From: a virus
DNA: 33,498 nt
IMG/VR virus record: IMGVR_UViG_3300030116_003395
Span: 1 to 33,498 of that record
Direction: 5' to 3' (one strand)
Position numbers and translations under genes: made by a program. Shown one piece after another: positions 24,223 through 30,981 of this stretch (positions are counted from its first letter, which is position 1; each line of letters opens with the position of its first letter). The notes beneath the pieces were generated by a model. That model was given only the letters and a program-made list of their open reading frames with translations. It was not told the origin of the DNA and searched no databases.

Positions 24223-24240
24223 CAAATTATGGATAATTTG
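24223..24240. promoter_or_regulatory. Palindrome in the control region (operator-like)
   Basis: CAAATTAT-GG-ATAATTTG is a perfect 8-bp inverted repeat with a 2-base spacer. A second repeat (GGATAAT 24231, ATTATCC 24260) overlaps it. The gap 24160-24332 otherwise holds only AT-rich DNA, the hairpin and a promoter box. Possible operator for right-arm transcription. Confidence 0.4.
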
Positions 24241-24306
24241 AAGTATTTATTATTTCTATATTATCCAAACTTAATTTTTAAAAGTGAGATTTATTTAATT
24301 TATCGC

Positions 24307-24312
24307 TATACT
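24307..24312 (+). promoter_or_regulatory. -10 box candidate (TATACT) for the right-arm operon
   Basis: TATACT 20 bases before the TTG start of the phosphoesterase gene, downstream of the palindrome. No good -35. It would drive the phosphoesterase gene and possibly the DNA-modification operon. Confidence 0.35.
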
Positions 24313-24332
24313 TGGCATAACAGGTCTGCGTA

Positions 24333-25529
24333 TTGACAGATGAATTAAGAAAATTAGTTGCTAATAAGCAAGAGATCCCACACAATGAGGATTTAGGTAA
24401 TAATTACTATCCAAGTGGGTGGAAGCCCCAAGTTTCTTATGATAACAAGAGCAAAAATGCTAATGTCACTGCCGTTGTAAGAGATAAAGATACTACTTTT
24501 GATACAATATTAAGACATAACGGCTTCGATCCTAATGAATACGAAGTAGTAAATGACACAGTTAAATACTCTACTTGGCAAACACAATTAAAAGGTGGTG
24601 AAGTAGCAGATCTATACGCTTATAAGTTTGAAGTAAGGAAGATTAATCCACATCACGATATTTACTACAAAACATTATTAAAAGAAATCAAAGCTAAAAA
24701 ACCCTTAAAGAAAAAAACAATTAAGGGTAATAATGCATTTTTATATTTAATGGCGGACTGGCAAATAGGAAAAAAGGATTATGGAACTTTAAATACTATA
24801 CAACTAATTAAAGATTCTATTGAACAATCTAAGAAAAGAATAAAAACCCTAAATAATACCGGTGTCGAAATAGATGAGATTTATATTATTGGTCTTGGGG
24901 ATCTTATAGAAAATTGTTTTGGCTTCTTTCCGCAACAAGCTTTCAATGTTGAATTGAATAGATCTGAACAAGCTCACTTGACTAGAAAAATGATTTTAGA
25001 AATAGTTGATAGTTTTTTACCATTAGCAAATCGTATATATTTAGGGGGCGTTGCAGGAAATCACGGCGAAAATAGAACAGGAAAAGGGGAAGTTGTCACT
25101 TCGAGATTAGATAATGAAGACACAAATTGTATTCAAATTGTAGGCGAAATAATGAGTAATAATCCTAGATACAAAAAGGTTAAAACAGTTGTTCCAGATA
25201 GCTTTCACTTAACGTTAGACATTAAAGGTATTCGTTGTGGCTTTACTCACGGACATTTAGGCTCTGGATCTGGCGATACTTGGACAAAAATTGAGAAGCT
25301 TTGGAAAGGGCAAATGTTTGGTTGGAAACCTTTAGGCTCTTGTGAGATATTATATAGCGGTCATTATCATCATTTTAGAAGCGTACAACAGGCAGGAAGA
25401 ACTTGGTTTCAAGCACCTAGTTTAGATGCTTCATTTGAATTTGAAGAAAAGACTGGATATTCTACGGATCGTGGGGTATTAACAATGACAATTAGTAAAA
25501 GTGGTTGGGATAATTTAAAAATACTCTAA
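24333..25529 (+). CDS. Calcineurin-like metallophosphoesterase, 398 aa
   Basis: Dimetal phosphoesterase, probably a DNA nuclease or phosphatase of the Mre11/SbcD-related superfamily found in many phages. Metal-binding motifs in order: D142-x-Q144 (MADWQIG), GD at 189-190 with LGDLIEN, GNH at 242-244 (AGNHGEN), a THGH at about 305-308, and GHYHH at 343-347. Residues 1-110 form an extra N-terminal region (DTILRHNGFDPNEYEV, WQTQLKGG) typical of phage members. There is no SbcC-type ATPase partner. It starts at TTG 24333 with a weak AGG site and opens the right arm; it may act on DNA during replication or on host DNA. Confidence 0.88.
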   Translation: MTDELRKLVANKQEIPHNEDLGNNYYPSGWKPQVSYDNKSKNANVTAVVRDKDTTFDTILRHNGFDPNEYEVVNDTVKYSTWQTQLKGGEVADLYAYKFEVRKINPHHDIYYKTLLKEIKAKKPLKKKTIKGNNAFLYLMADWQIGKKDYGTLNTIQLIKDSIEQSKKRIKTLNNTGVEIDEIYIIGLGDLIENCFGFFPQQAFNVELNRSEQAHLTRKMILEIVDSFLPLANRIYLGGVAGNHGENRTGKGEVVTSRLDNEDTNCIQIVGEIMSNNPRYKKVKTVVPDSFHLTLDIKGIRCGFTHGHLGSGSGDTWTKIEKLWKGQMFGWKPLGSCEILYSGHYHHFRSVQQAGRTWFQAPSLDASFEFEEKTGYSTDRGVLTMTISKSGWDNLKIL

Positions 25530-25541
25530 ATAAAATATATA

Positions 25542-25550
25542 TGTTATAAT
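25542..25550 (+). promoter_or_regulatory. Extended -10 promoter (TGTTATAAT)
   Basis: Perfect TG-n-TATAAT in the 34-bp gap after the phosphoesterase gene, 13 bases before ATG 25564. The transcript would have a leader of about 7 nt, hence nearly leaderless. Likely the main promoter for lysozyme and DNA-modification genes. Confidence 0.55.
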
Positions 25551-25563
25551 TATATAGATCTTT

Positions 25564-25743
25564 ATGAAGATAGTTGGAATTGAATATACAGATTCGCAAC
25601 CAATGTTGCTATGTATGGGCGAGGATAATAAAATAGGTTTTTACGAATTACCGAAAGGAATAACTCGGATAAAACCGAGTGAAACAGAAGTTGATTTCAA
25701 ACCTATTAATAGTGTGCGTTATACCACTAACTCTAACGCCTAA
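25564..25743 (+). CDS. Hypothetical protein, 59 aa
   Basis: Not recognised. Begins MKIVGIEYTDSQPML and ends in a basic/Asn-rich stretch. No Shine-Dalgarno but a near-consensus extended -10 box just upstream, so leaderless translation is likely. Its 3' third overlaps the start of the lysozyme-like gene in another frame by 65 bp. Confidence 0.5.
   Translation: MKIVGIEYTDSQPMLLCMGEDNKIGFYELPKGITRIKPSETEVDFKPINSVRYTTNSNA
25663..25680 (+). promoter_or_regulatory. Hairpin overlapping the lysozyme-like start codon
   Basis: ACTCGG (25663-25668) pairs with CCGAGT (25675-25680), loop ATAAAA. The last two paired bases are the G and T of the GTG start at 25679. AAAGGA at 25654-25659 is too far (about 19 nt) for normal use, so folding may control when the start is read. 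Confidence 0.45.
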
Positions 25744-26152
25744 TTCGTTAATCGAATATAGAGAATGCAGACTTGCTGAACAGCAAGTAAGTTTCGTATC
25801 ACAACATATACCCTTAATACAAGAGCATTTTCTAACTAAAGAAGACCAAATTAAAGCTTTAAGAATAATATATTGCGAAAGCAGAGGCAAAATTAATGCA
25901 GTTGGAAAAAACAAAGACGGCACTTATGACAAAGGTTTATGGCAATTTAATGATAATACTTGGGCGTGGCTAAAAGGTAAGTTAAAATTTACCGGCGACA
26001 GATTCGATCCTTTATTATCAACTAAAGTAGCACGTTGGTTAATTTATAATGACGGCTGGAAACATTGGAACAGTAGTAAAAAATGCTGGTATAATGAAAA
26101 TAAAAATAGGAGTTTTTATGGATATAAGTCTAGAACAAGTTTCAGTCAATGA
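25679..26152 (+). CDS. Lysozyme-like (transglycosylase fold) exported protein, 157 aa
   Basis: Probable peptidoglycan hydrolase. The core (about residues 55-130) has the lysozyme/SLT pattern: catalytic Glu in YCESRGKINAVG followed by KGLWQFNDNTWAW and FDPLLSTKVARWLI. An N-terminal hydrophobic segment after Lys residues (residues 4-22, ISNLLIVCVIPLTL) acts as signal peptide or anchor. GTG start at 25679. It sits with the DNA-modification genes, not with the holin, so it may be the endolysin or an entry enzyme. 3' end overlaps the ParB-like gene. Confidence 0.75.
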   Translation: MKQKLISNLLIVCVIPLTLTPNSLIEYRECRLAEQQVSFVSQHIPLIQEHFLTKEDQIKALRIIYCESRGKINAVGKNKDGTYDKGLWQFNDNTWAWLKGKLKFTGDRFDPLLSTKVARWLIYNDGWKHWNSSKKCWYNENKNRSFYGYKSRTSFSQ

Positions 26153-26873
26153 TTTAGTTGAATTTCCAGATAATCCAAGAGTTGGAAATGTAGCTGAAAT
26201 TAAAAAATCATTGGTAGAAAACTTACAATACAAACCTTTAATTGTTAATAGAAAAACAATGCACGTTTTAGTTGGTAATCATACGTTAAAAGCTATGAAA
26301 GAGCTAGGTTATGAAACTTGCAACGTAAATTTTATTGAAGTAGATCCTTTAGCTGAAAAGAAAATAGTTCTTGCAGACAATAAGTTATCAGATAATAGCG
26401 AATACAATGTTGAACAATTGACCAATTTACTTGATGAATTAATGACAGACGGCGAATTAATCGGTACAGGGTTTAACGCTGATGAAGTTGATGATCTATT
26501 ATCCACACTAGGCGATGCTCCAATAATTACTGACTTCGAACAATTTGAAGGTGGTTATGCCTTAGAAGATGATGAGATTGAAAAACTTAAAAACAATTAC
26601 ATAGCAACTGAAACTTCTAATAAAGAAGCAAGAGGTGGCGAAAGATTACGTGATGTAATGCTACATTACAAAGAATCTAAATACGAAACTTTTGTAGAAA
26701 TGGTATCTGAAATTTCAGAAAAACTAGGGCAAAAGAAAGCAGATTCAATATACGTTGCAGTTGAGTTTTTTCATAAACAACATTTTGAAGATGAAGATTT
26801 TGATGACATTGATACAGAGTTCGAAGAAATAAAAGATAATGCTTTCAAGCGTATATTCAAAAGAGATACTTAA
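26118..26873 (+). CDS. ParB-like nuclease-domain protein of the DNA modification cassette
   Basis: 251 aa. Residues about 8-90 have the ParB N-terminal fold signature: DLVEFPDNPRVGNVAEIKKS, KPLIVNRKTMHVLVGNHTLKA (GNHT in place of the classical GERR box) and IVLADNKLSDNSEY. The C-terminal half is acidic and helical. AGGAG plus ATG 26118 is preferred over ATG 26049. ParB-domain genes are repeatedly linked to phage base-modification operons (Iyer and colleagues' comparative work), where a DNA-binding, nickase or targeting role has been proposed. It overlaps the next gene by 35 bp. No ParA partner or parS cluster is seen, so plasmid-like partition is unlikely. Confidence 0.8.
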   Translation: MDISLEQVSVNDLVEFPDNPRVGNVAEIKKSLVENLQYKPLIVNRKTMHVLVGNHTLKAMKELGYETCNVNFIEVDPLAEKKIVLADNKLSDNSEYNVEQLTNLLDELMTDGELIGTGFNADEVDDLLSTLGDAPIITDFEQFEGGYALEDDEIEKLKNNYIATETSNKEARGGERLRDVMLHYKESKYETFVEMVSEISEKLGQKKADSIYVAVEFFHKQHFEDEDFDDIDTEFEEIKDNAFKRIFKRDT

Positions 26874-27744
26874 TAATTATTTAAAGTTTCACGAAGTCCA
26901 AGAGTATAGTAAGGACATAGATCCAATATACCCAGTGCTTAAATATATTATTGAAAAAGAAAATATTAAACTTGAAGAAAGTATTTGGTTAACTTTCTTA
27001 TATGTTGCTTATTACAATATTGGATCTGCTTTATTAGTATTTGAAAAATACCCAACACCAGAGATTCCACACGATTTACTTAAACTTCCGTGTGCAACTG
27101 AAAGAAGAAATCATAGACAACCAAGAAATTTAGAAAGGCATTTAACTAATTTAGTTGATATTTATTGGTGGTATGACGGCTATGAAAATTTTTTAACAAA
27201 TGATTTTTGTGAACACCCGAAAATGAATTGGGGTATTTTACAAGATAAATTAAATACAATATGGGGTAATGGGCGTTGGGCTTCGTATAAGACAGGCGAA
27301 GTTTTATGGAAAGTAAATGGTCTTAATTTACAAGCTACGGATATGGGACACGCTCACTCAAGCGGATCTCGTAAAGGTTTAGAGCTTTTAATTCGTAATT
27401 TACCAAAAGGCAATTCGGAAAAAGATATACAAGTATTGGATAAAATTAGCGATAATTTAGTCAGATATATGGAAAATCAGGGATTAAAAGTAAGTATTGA
27501 AACAGCGGAAACTAGCTTATGTGACTTTAATAGTATGACTAAAGGTAAATATTACTCTGGTATTGACATAGACCATATGCAAGAAGATCTATTAAACACA
27601 AAAAGTATTTACACAGATTTAGCTTTTGAAGGTAGAAAAAAAACTATACCAAATGAATATCTTGGAGAGCTAAACGGCTGGACTGGAGTAAGAAAAGAAA
27701 AGAAAAAAGAGTATGTTATTAAACAAGAAAGTATCACGAAGTGA
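26839..27744 (+). CDS. Amino-acid:DNA transferase (thymidine hypermodification)
   Basis: 301 aa. Proposed to displace the activated phosphate of 5-hydroxymethyluracil in DNA with an amino acid, the core step of thymidine hypermodification. Regions resembling the family (alpha-glutamyl/putrescinyl-thymine pyrophosphorylase / AADT, distantly related to helical DNA glycosylases): a helical N-terminus with AYYNIGSALLVFEKYPTPEI (58-77), RRNHRQPRNLERHL, GRWASYKTGEVLWK (145-158) and AETSLCDFNSMTKGKYYSGID (223-243). Next to the kinase and dioxygenase genes this call is well supported, but I rely on recalled family patterns rather than a search. Amino-acid specificity is inferred (glycine) from the FAD and GNAT partners. 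Confidence 0.78.
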   Translation: MLSSVYSKEILNNYLKFHEVQEYSKDIDPIYPVLKYIIEKENIKLEESIWLTFLYVAYYNIGSALLVFEKYPTPEIPHDLLKLPCATERRNHRQPRNLERHLTNLVDIYWWYDGYENFLTNDFCEHPKMNWGILQDKLNTIWGNGRWASYKTGEVLWKVNGLNLQATDMGHAHSSGSRKGLELLIRNLPKGNSEKDIQVLDKISDNLVRYMENQGLKVSIETAETSLCDFNSMTKGKYYSGIDIDHMQEDLLNTKSIYTDLAFEGRKKTIPNEYLGELNGWTGVRKEKKKEYVIKQESITK

Positions 27745-28201
27745 AATCCAAGCTTTAAAAATACATATTAAAGACTGGGAATACAAAGGTAGTAAAAGCA
27801 CAATGCATCATTTGAAAAGTGCTTTGTATGATTGGGATAGAGAAAAACAATGGAATAAGGATTCCGCCAAAGTATTTGGTCTTAATAAAAAATGTTATGC
27901 CTTTATTAGCTATACAAAAAGAGATCCTAGACACTGCACTTTAAGACACTTCTTTACACTAGAAACTGCTCGTGGCGAGGGTTTAGGAAGTTTAATGATA
28001 AGTATTATTTTTAAAGATATGCAAGAAAATAATGTAAAGTATTTTAGATTTTTCGCCAATAAACCAGCAATTAAATTTTATGAAAAACTAGGTTTTACTT
28101 GGCACGGATTAAGTAAGACTGGATTACCATTTTGTTATTGGGATATTGATAAACAACAGTCTGCTGAATTACCAAAAGCACAACAAAGGTATATTGTATG
28201 A
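27713..28201 (+). CDS. GNAT-family N-acetyltransferase of the cassette
   Basis: 162 aa. Acetyl-CoA binding motif RGEGLG (residues 87-92, within FTLETARGEGLGSLMIS) and the motif-B helix NKPAIKFYEKLGF (116-128) are clear. In known thymidine hypermodification pathways a GNAT enzyme acetylates the free amine left on the base. ATG 27713 overlaps the transferase gene by 32 bp, and its 3' end overlaps the FAD gene, so it is a dedicated operon member. The first 70 residues are non-canonical and probably form the DNA-facing part. Confidence 0.88.
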   Translation: MLLNKKVSRSEIQALKIHIKDWEYKGSKSTMHHLKSALYDWDREKQWNKDSAKVFGLNKKCYAFISYTKRDPRHCTLRHFFTLETARGEGLGSLMISIIFKDMQENNVKYFRFFANKPAIKFYEKLGFTWHGLSKTGLPFCYWDIDKQQSAELPKAQQRYIV

Positions 28202-28980
28202 AAATAGCAATACTTGGTAATGGTATTTGTGGATCTAGTGCAAAAAAAATTGCTTTAGAATATGGACACGAGCCAACAATTATTTCATCTAATTCTAATT
28301 CTGCTTCGAAATCTGCTTTAGCTTCTATACGCCCAAGCTGGTTTAACAAAGCAGAAAGAGTTAGCATAGATAGATCTTGGGCTTGGTATAAACAATGGAA
28401 CGCCACAATAACTAAAATAGCGACTGTTAGTAATTGGAAAGATCCTACAAAGACAAAAGAACAAGAAGATTGGTGGCTTGTAAAACCAATTAGCGTTCTT
28501 GAAGATCCAGATATAGTTGGGATTGTACCTTACTTGGATATGTTAAAAAATGATTACGATGCAATACTTAACGCCACCGGTGTTAGTTTAAGAAAAGATC
28601 TAAAACATTTTTACGGAGCAACCTTAGTATCTAAGAAAGCAAAAGCTAATTTTATGCCCTTTAGGATTCATCACATTAGACCATATCATAGTGTGCATAT
28701 TGTAGAAAGTGACGGATTAATTAGGATTGGCTCTAGTATTAGTAAAAACAAAGAAAAGTGCGTTGAAGAAATATACAAAATGAAAGAGTTGTGTGAGGAT
28801 CTTAAATTAGTTTCAAAGGTTTATGACTGGGAATTAAATATGGGTATAAGAACACAAACAGAAGATAAGAAACCTATTACCCCACAACTTGGAAATCCTT
28901 ATACAAGCATAGGCGGTTTACACAGAACAGGATATGCTCTTGCACCAGATCTTATTGCACAATGGATTAATAGCTTATGA
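28198..28980 (+). CDS. FAD-dependent enzyme (glycine/D-amino-acid oxidase fold) of the cassette
   Basis: 260 aa. The N-terminal Rossmann motif GNGICG (7-12) in MKIAILGNGICG binds FAD; the C-terminus has MGIRTQTEDKKPITPQLG and GGLHRTGYALAP, the usual FAD-pocket end of DAO-family enzymes. It is shorter than free-standing oxidases (about 370 aa), as expected for the phage flavin lyases that cut the attached amino acid on DNA to an aminomethyl group. The cap region (RPSWFNKAERVSIDRSWAW) replaces the normal substrate lid. Overlaps both neighbours by 4 bp. Confidence 0.82.
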   Translation: MKIAILGNGICGSSAKKIALEYGHEPTIISSNSNSASKSALASIRPSWFNKAERVSIDRSWAWYKQWNATITKIATVSNWKDPTKTKEQEDWWLVKPISVLEDPDIVGIVPYLDMLKNDYDAILNATGVSLRKDLKHFYGATLVSKKAKANFMPFRIHHIRPYHSVHIVESDGLIRIGSSISKNKEKCVEEIYKMKELCEDLKLVSKVYDWELNMGIRTQTEDKKPITPQLGNPYTSIGGLHRTGYALAPDLIAQWINSL

Positions 28981-29555
28981 TAAATACAATTTACTTTATT
29001 GGAGCACCGGCGACTGGAAAAACAACATTAATGAAAAATATACATCAAGAGTGGTTATTTATGGAAAATGTATCAAAGCCAATAGCATACAGAGTTTTCA
29101 AAGATCTTACGAATAAAGAGAACGAATACAATATTGTCTTAGGAAAGGACGCACCAGTTTATGGAGGAACAGATACTTTAAGCTTTACTGCAATTAATCA
29201 TTGTGAGGATTTATATAAAAAGTTTTCAAGAAAAAGAGTCAAGTATGTTTTAGCAGAGGGCGACAGATTAGCAAATTCAACTTTCTTTGATATGTGTTTA
29301 AATTATGGCGAATTGCACGTTATATATTTAGATCTTGATGAAGATTTAAGACTTAAAAGGAATGAAACAAGAGCCAGTATGAATAAGGTTTCAAAGCAAA
29401 ATATAACTTGGCAAAAAGGTAGATTATCAAAGCATAAAAATTTAGCCGAAAAATATAATGCTTATATCTTAAATTGTGGGTATATTGAAGATACTTTATA
29501 CATAGAGAAAAGTGTAGAGGATTTAACAATTGAAGTTAAAGAATTTTTGGTATAA
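28977..29555 (+). CDS. 5-hydroxymethyluracil-DNA kinase (HMUDK-type P-loop kinase)
   Basis: 192 aa. Walker A GAPATGKT (residues 9-16). Family-specific motifs are VLGKDAPVYGGTDTLSF (54-70; the G/F-GTD-x-LS box) and LAEGDRLANSTFF (92-104; EGDRL). C-terminal residues 135-155 (KQNITWQKGRLSKHKNL) match the Q.....R.sK..N basic strip of the family. It is expected to phosphorylate the hydroxyl of 5-hydroxymethyluracil in DNA with ATP, making a leaving group for the amino-acid transferase. ATGA coupling with the FAD gene. Confidence 0.88.
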   Translation: MINTIYFIGAPATGKTTLMKNIHQEWLFMENVSKPIAYRVFKDLTNKENEYNIVLGKDAPVYGGTDTLSFTAINHCEDLYKKFSRKRVKYVLAEGDRLANSTFFDMCLNYGELHVIYLDLDEDLRLKRNETRASMNKVSKQNITWQKGRLSKHKNLAEKYNAYILNCGYIEDTLYIEKSVEDLTIEVKEFLV

Positions 29556-29556
29556 T
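29548..29556 (+). promoter_or_regulatory. Extended -10 promoter (TGGTATAAT), leaderless
   Basis: TG-G-TATAAT ends five bases before ATG 29562, so a transcript would start at or within the start codon. It overlaps the stop region of the kinase gene. This would give the dioxygenase its own leaderless mRNA in addition to read-through. Confidence 0.5.
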
Positions 29557-29561
29557 ACAAT

Positions 29562-30479
29562 ATGATAGAAATAAGACTGAGATCGAAGATAAGTGAGGAA
29601 GAACTTAAACAGAAAGTCGGAAAGATATTAACCGATGAAGATTATAATTTATTAATTCATAAAGACACAACAGTTCGAGCAATTAATGGTGAGATACTGG
29701 CGGTGTATCAAAGGAACGTTATTCCGGAAGACATAGTTGAAAATACTTACCCTGTTTTATCGAGTCTAAAGAAATATCAAACCAATAATAGAACACTCGC
29801 CAGTGGCTTACCACAATACAAAAGGCAGACCGGCGGGACTAGATCTAGCACTGTAAAACCAATAGCTTCTACAACAATTGGTGGATTCGATCCTAAAAAC
29901 AATACACCTTATTGCAGACTTACTGCTTGGAGTGGTAATGAAGTAGATCAATACCAAGAGCTTTTTCCTTTGTTTCAATTTATTGGTAAAGAAATGCAAA
30001 GAGTTGCACCTAAAAGATACAATGCACAAATGGAATTTGTTAATAAAACACATCCAGATTGGGTAATACCAAATACTCCGTTCACAACAATTACTGTTAA
30101 TAATTCTTATCCAACCGGCGTTCACACTGATAAGGGCGATCTTGATGAGGGTATTTCTACACTAGCAGTGATTAAGAAAGGCGATTATGAAGGAGGGTAT
30201 TTGACTTTACCAGAATACAGAATTGCTTTTAATGTAGGACATAGAGATTTATTAATTTTTAATGCTCACGAGTGGCACGGAAATACCAAACTCGAAATGA
30301 AAAGTCCAGATGCTGAAAGAATATCTGTTGTATGTTATTACAGAGAGAATATGGCTATGTGTGATTCTATGGAAGAAGAAGAACTAAAGAAAGCAGAAAT
30401 AGCAGAACGTAAACTTGTAAAAGATAATACTGGGGTTGTTAAAAAATTTATGGAAGAAAAATTTGAAACAACAAGTTGA
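29562..30479 (+). CDS. TET/JBP-like 2-oxoglutarate/Fe(II) dioxygenase (thymine hydroxylase)
   Basis: 305 aa. Catalytic residues are visible: Fe ligands His188 and Asp190 in GVHTDKGD and His239 in HEWHGNT; the 2-oxoglutarate Arg253 in ERISVVCYYREN. GGYLTLPEY (211-219) and GHRDLLIFNAHEW (226-238) complete the double-stranded beta helix in the arrangement of the TET/JBP family. The N-terminus NRTLASGLPQYKR (77-89) also recurs in phage members. With no cytosine-5 methyltransferase in the genome and a hydroxymethyluracil kinase beside it, the expected substrate is thymine in DNA (JBP-like), giving 5-hydroxymethyluracil. A short tail is Lys/Glu-rich. Confidence 0.85.
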   Translation: MIEIRLRSKISEEELKQKVGKILTDEDYNLLIHKDTTVRAINGEILAVYQRNVIPEDIVENTYPVLSSLKKYQTNNRTLASGLPQYKRQTGGTRSSTVKPIASTTIGGFDPKNNTPYCRLTAWSGNEVDQYQELFPLFQFIGKEMQRVAPKRYNAQMEFVNKTHPDWVIPNTPFTTITVNNSYPTGVHTDKGDLDEGISTLAVIKKGDYEGGYLTLPEYRIAFNVGHRDLLIFNAHEWHGNTKLEMKSPDAERISVVCYYRENMAMCDSMEEEELKKAEIAERKLVKDNTGVVKKFMEEKFETTS

Positions 30480-30981
30480 GTGGGAAGCCAACGAAACATA
30501 CGCAGAATATAAACAAAAAAAATATGCTGGTATGCAGGGTATGGGGCAACCTAATTCTAAAAAACGTATGGCTGGAAACTGTCCAAATTCGAATATAGTT
30601 AAAACAAAATGTAAATGTAGAACTTGTATTAATCGCCGTAATAGATCCAAAGGTAGAAGAAAACAAAATTTAGTAAAGAAAAAATTAAAAATACAAGACA
30701 ATAGATTCCACGGAGCAGATGCTCACGAAGAAAATTGGTTAAGCGGTTTAAGGTTTGAAGTCAAAGCAGGAAAACAAGTTGAGCCATTAAACAAATTATT
30801 TAATAAAGCAAAATTACAAAGCGATACAAACCACAAAGCAATAGGATCTTTAAGCAAACCATTTGTATATGTCGCTATGCCAGACGGCACTGAAAATGGA
30901 ATAATGGCTTTCCAATTAGATGATGCTGAAAACGTTTGTTATGAAATACTTAAAAATTTCGGATACATAGAGGAAGATTAA
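30463..30981 (+). CDS. PD-(D/E)XK-like nuclease with cysteine cluster (putative resolvase)
   Basis: About 172 aa from TTG 30463 (TTG 30436 would add nine residues; there is no ATG near). A Cys cluster C40...CKCRTC (50-55) may bind zinc. RSKGRRKQNLVKKKL, AHEENW and FEVKAGKQVEPLN (98-110, with the E-x-K pair E99/K101) resemble small phage nucleases of the PD-(D/E)XK/Holliday-junction-resolvase type. It overlaps the dioxygenase gene and ends exactly where the convergent minus-strand gene ends. Might resolve replication intermediates or digest unmodified DNA. Confidence 0.6.
   Translation: MKQQVEWEANETYAEYKQKKYAGMQGMGQPNSKKRMAGNCPNSNIVKTKCKCRTCINRRNRSKGRRKQNLVKKKLKIQDNRFHGADAHEENWLSGLRFEVKAGKQVEPLNKLFNKAKLQSDTNHKAIGSLSKPFVYVAMPDGTENGIMAFQLDDAENVCYEILKNFGYIEED

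Noticed and set aside
26118-26873. Plasmid-like partition system (ParB)
   Set aside because: No ParA ATPase and no parS-like repeat cluster were found; the gene is embedded in the modification operon.
28934-29116. Plus-strand 60-codon frame across the FAD/kinase junction
   Set aside because: It overlaps two well-supported genes in another frame and has no ribosome binding site or recognisable product.
29562-30479. Cytosine route: TET-type dioxygenase acting on 5-methylcytosine
   Set aside because: Characterised phage TET systems come with a cytosine-5 methyltransferase. None is seen here, and the adjacent kinase has hydroxymethyluracil-kinase motifs, so thymine is the better substrate.
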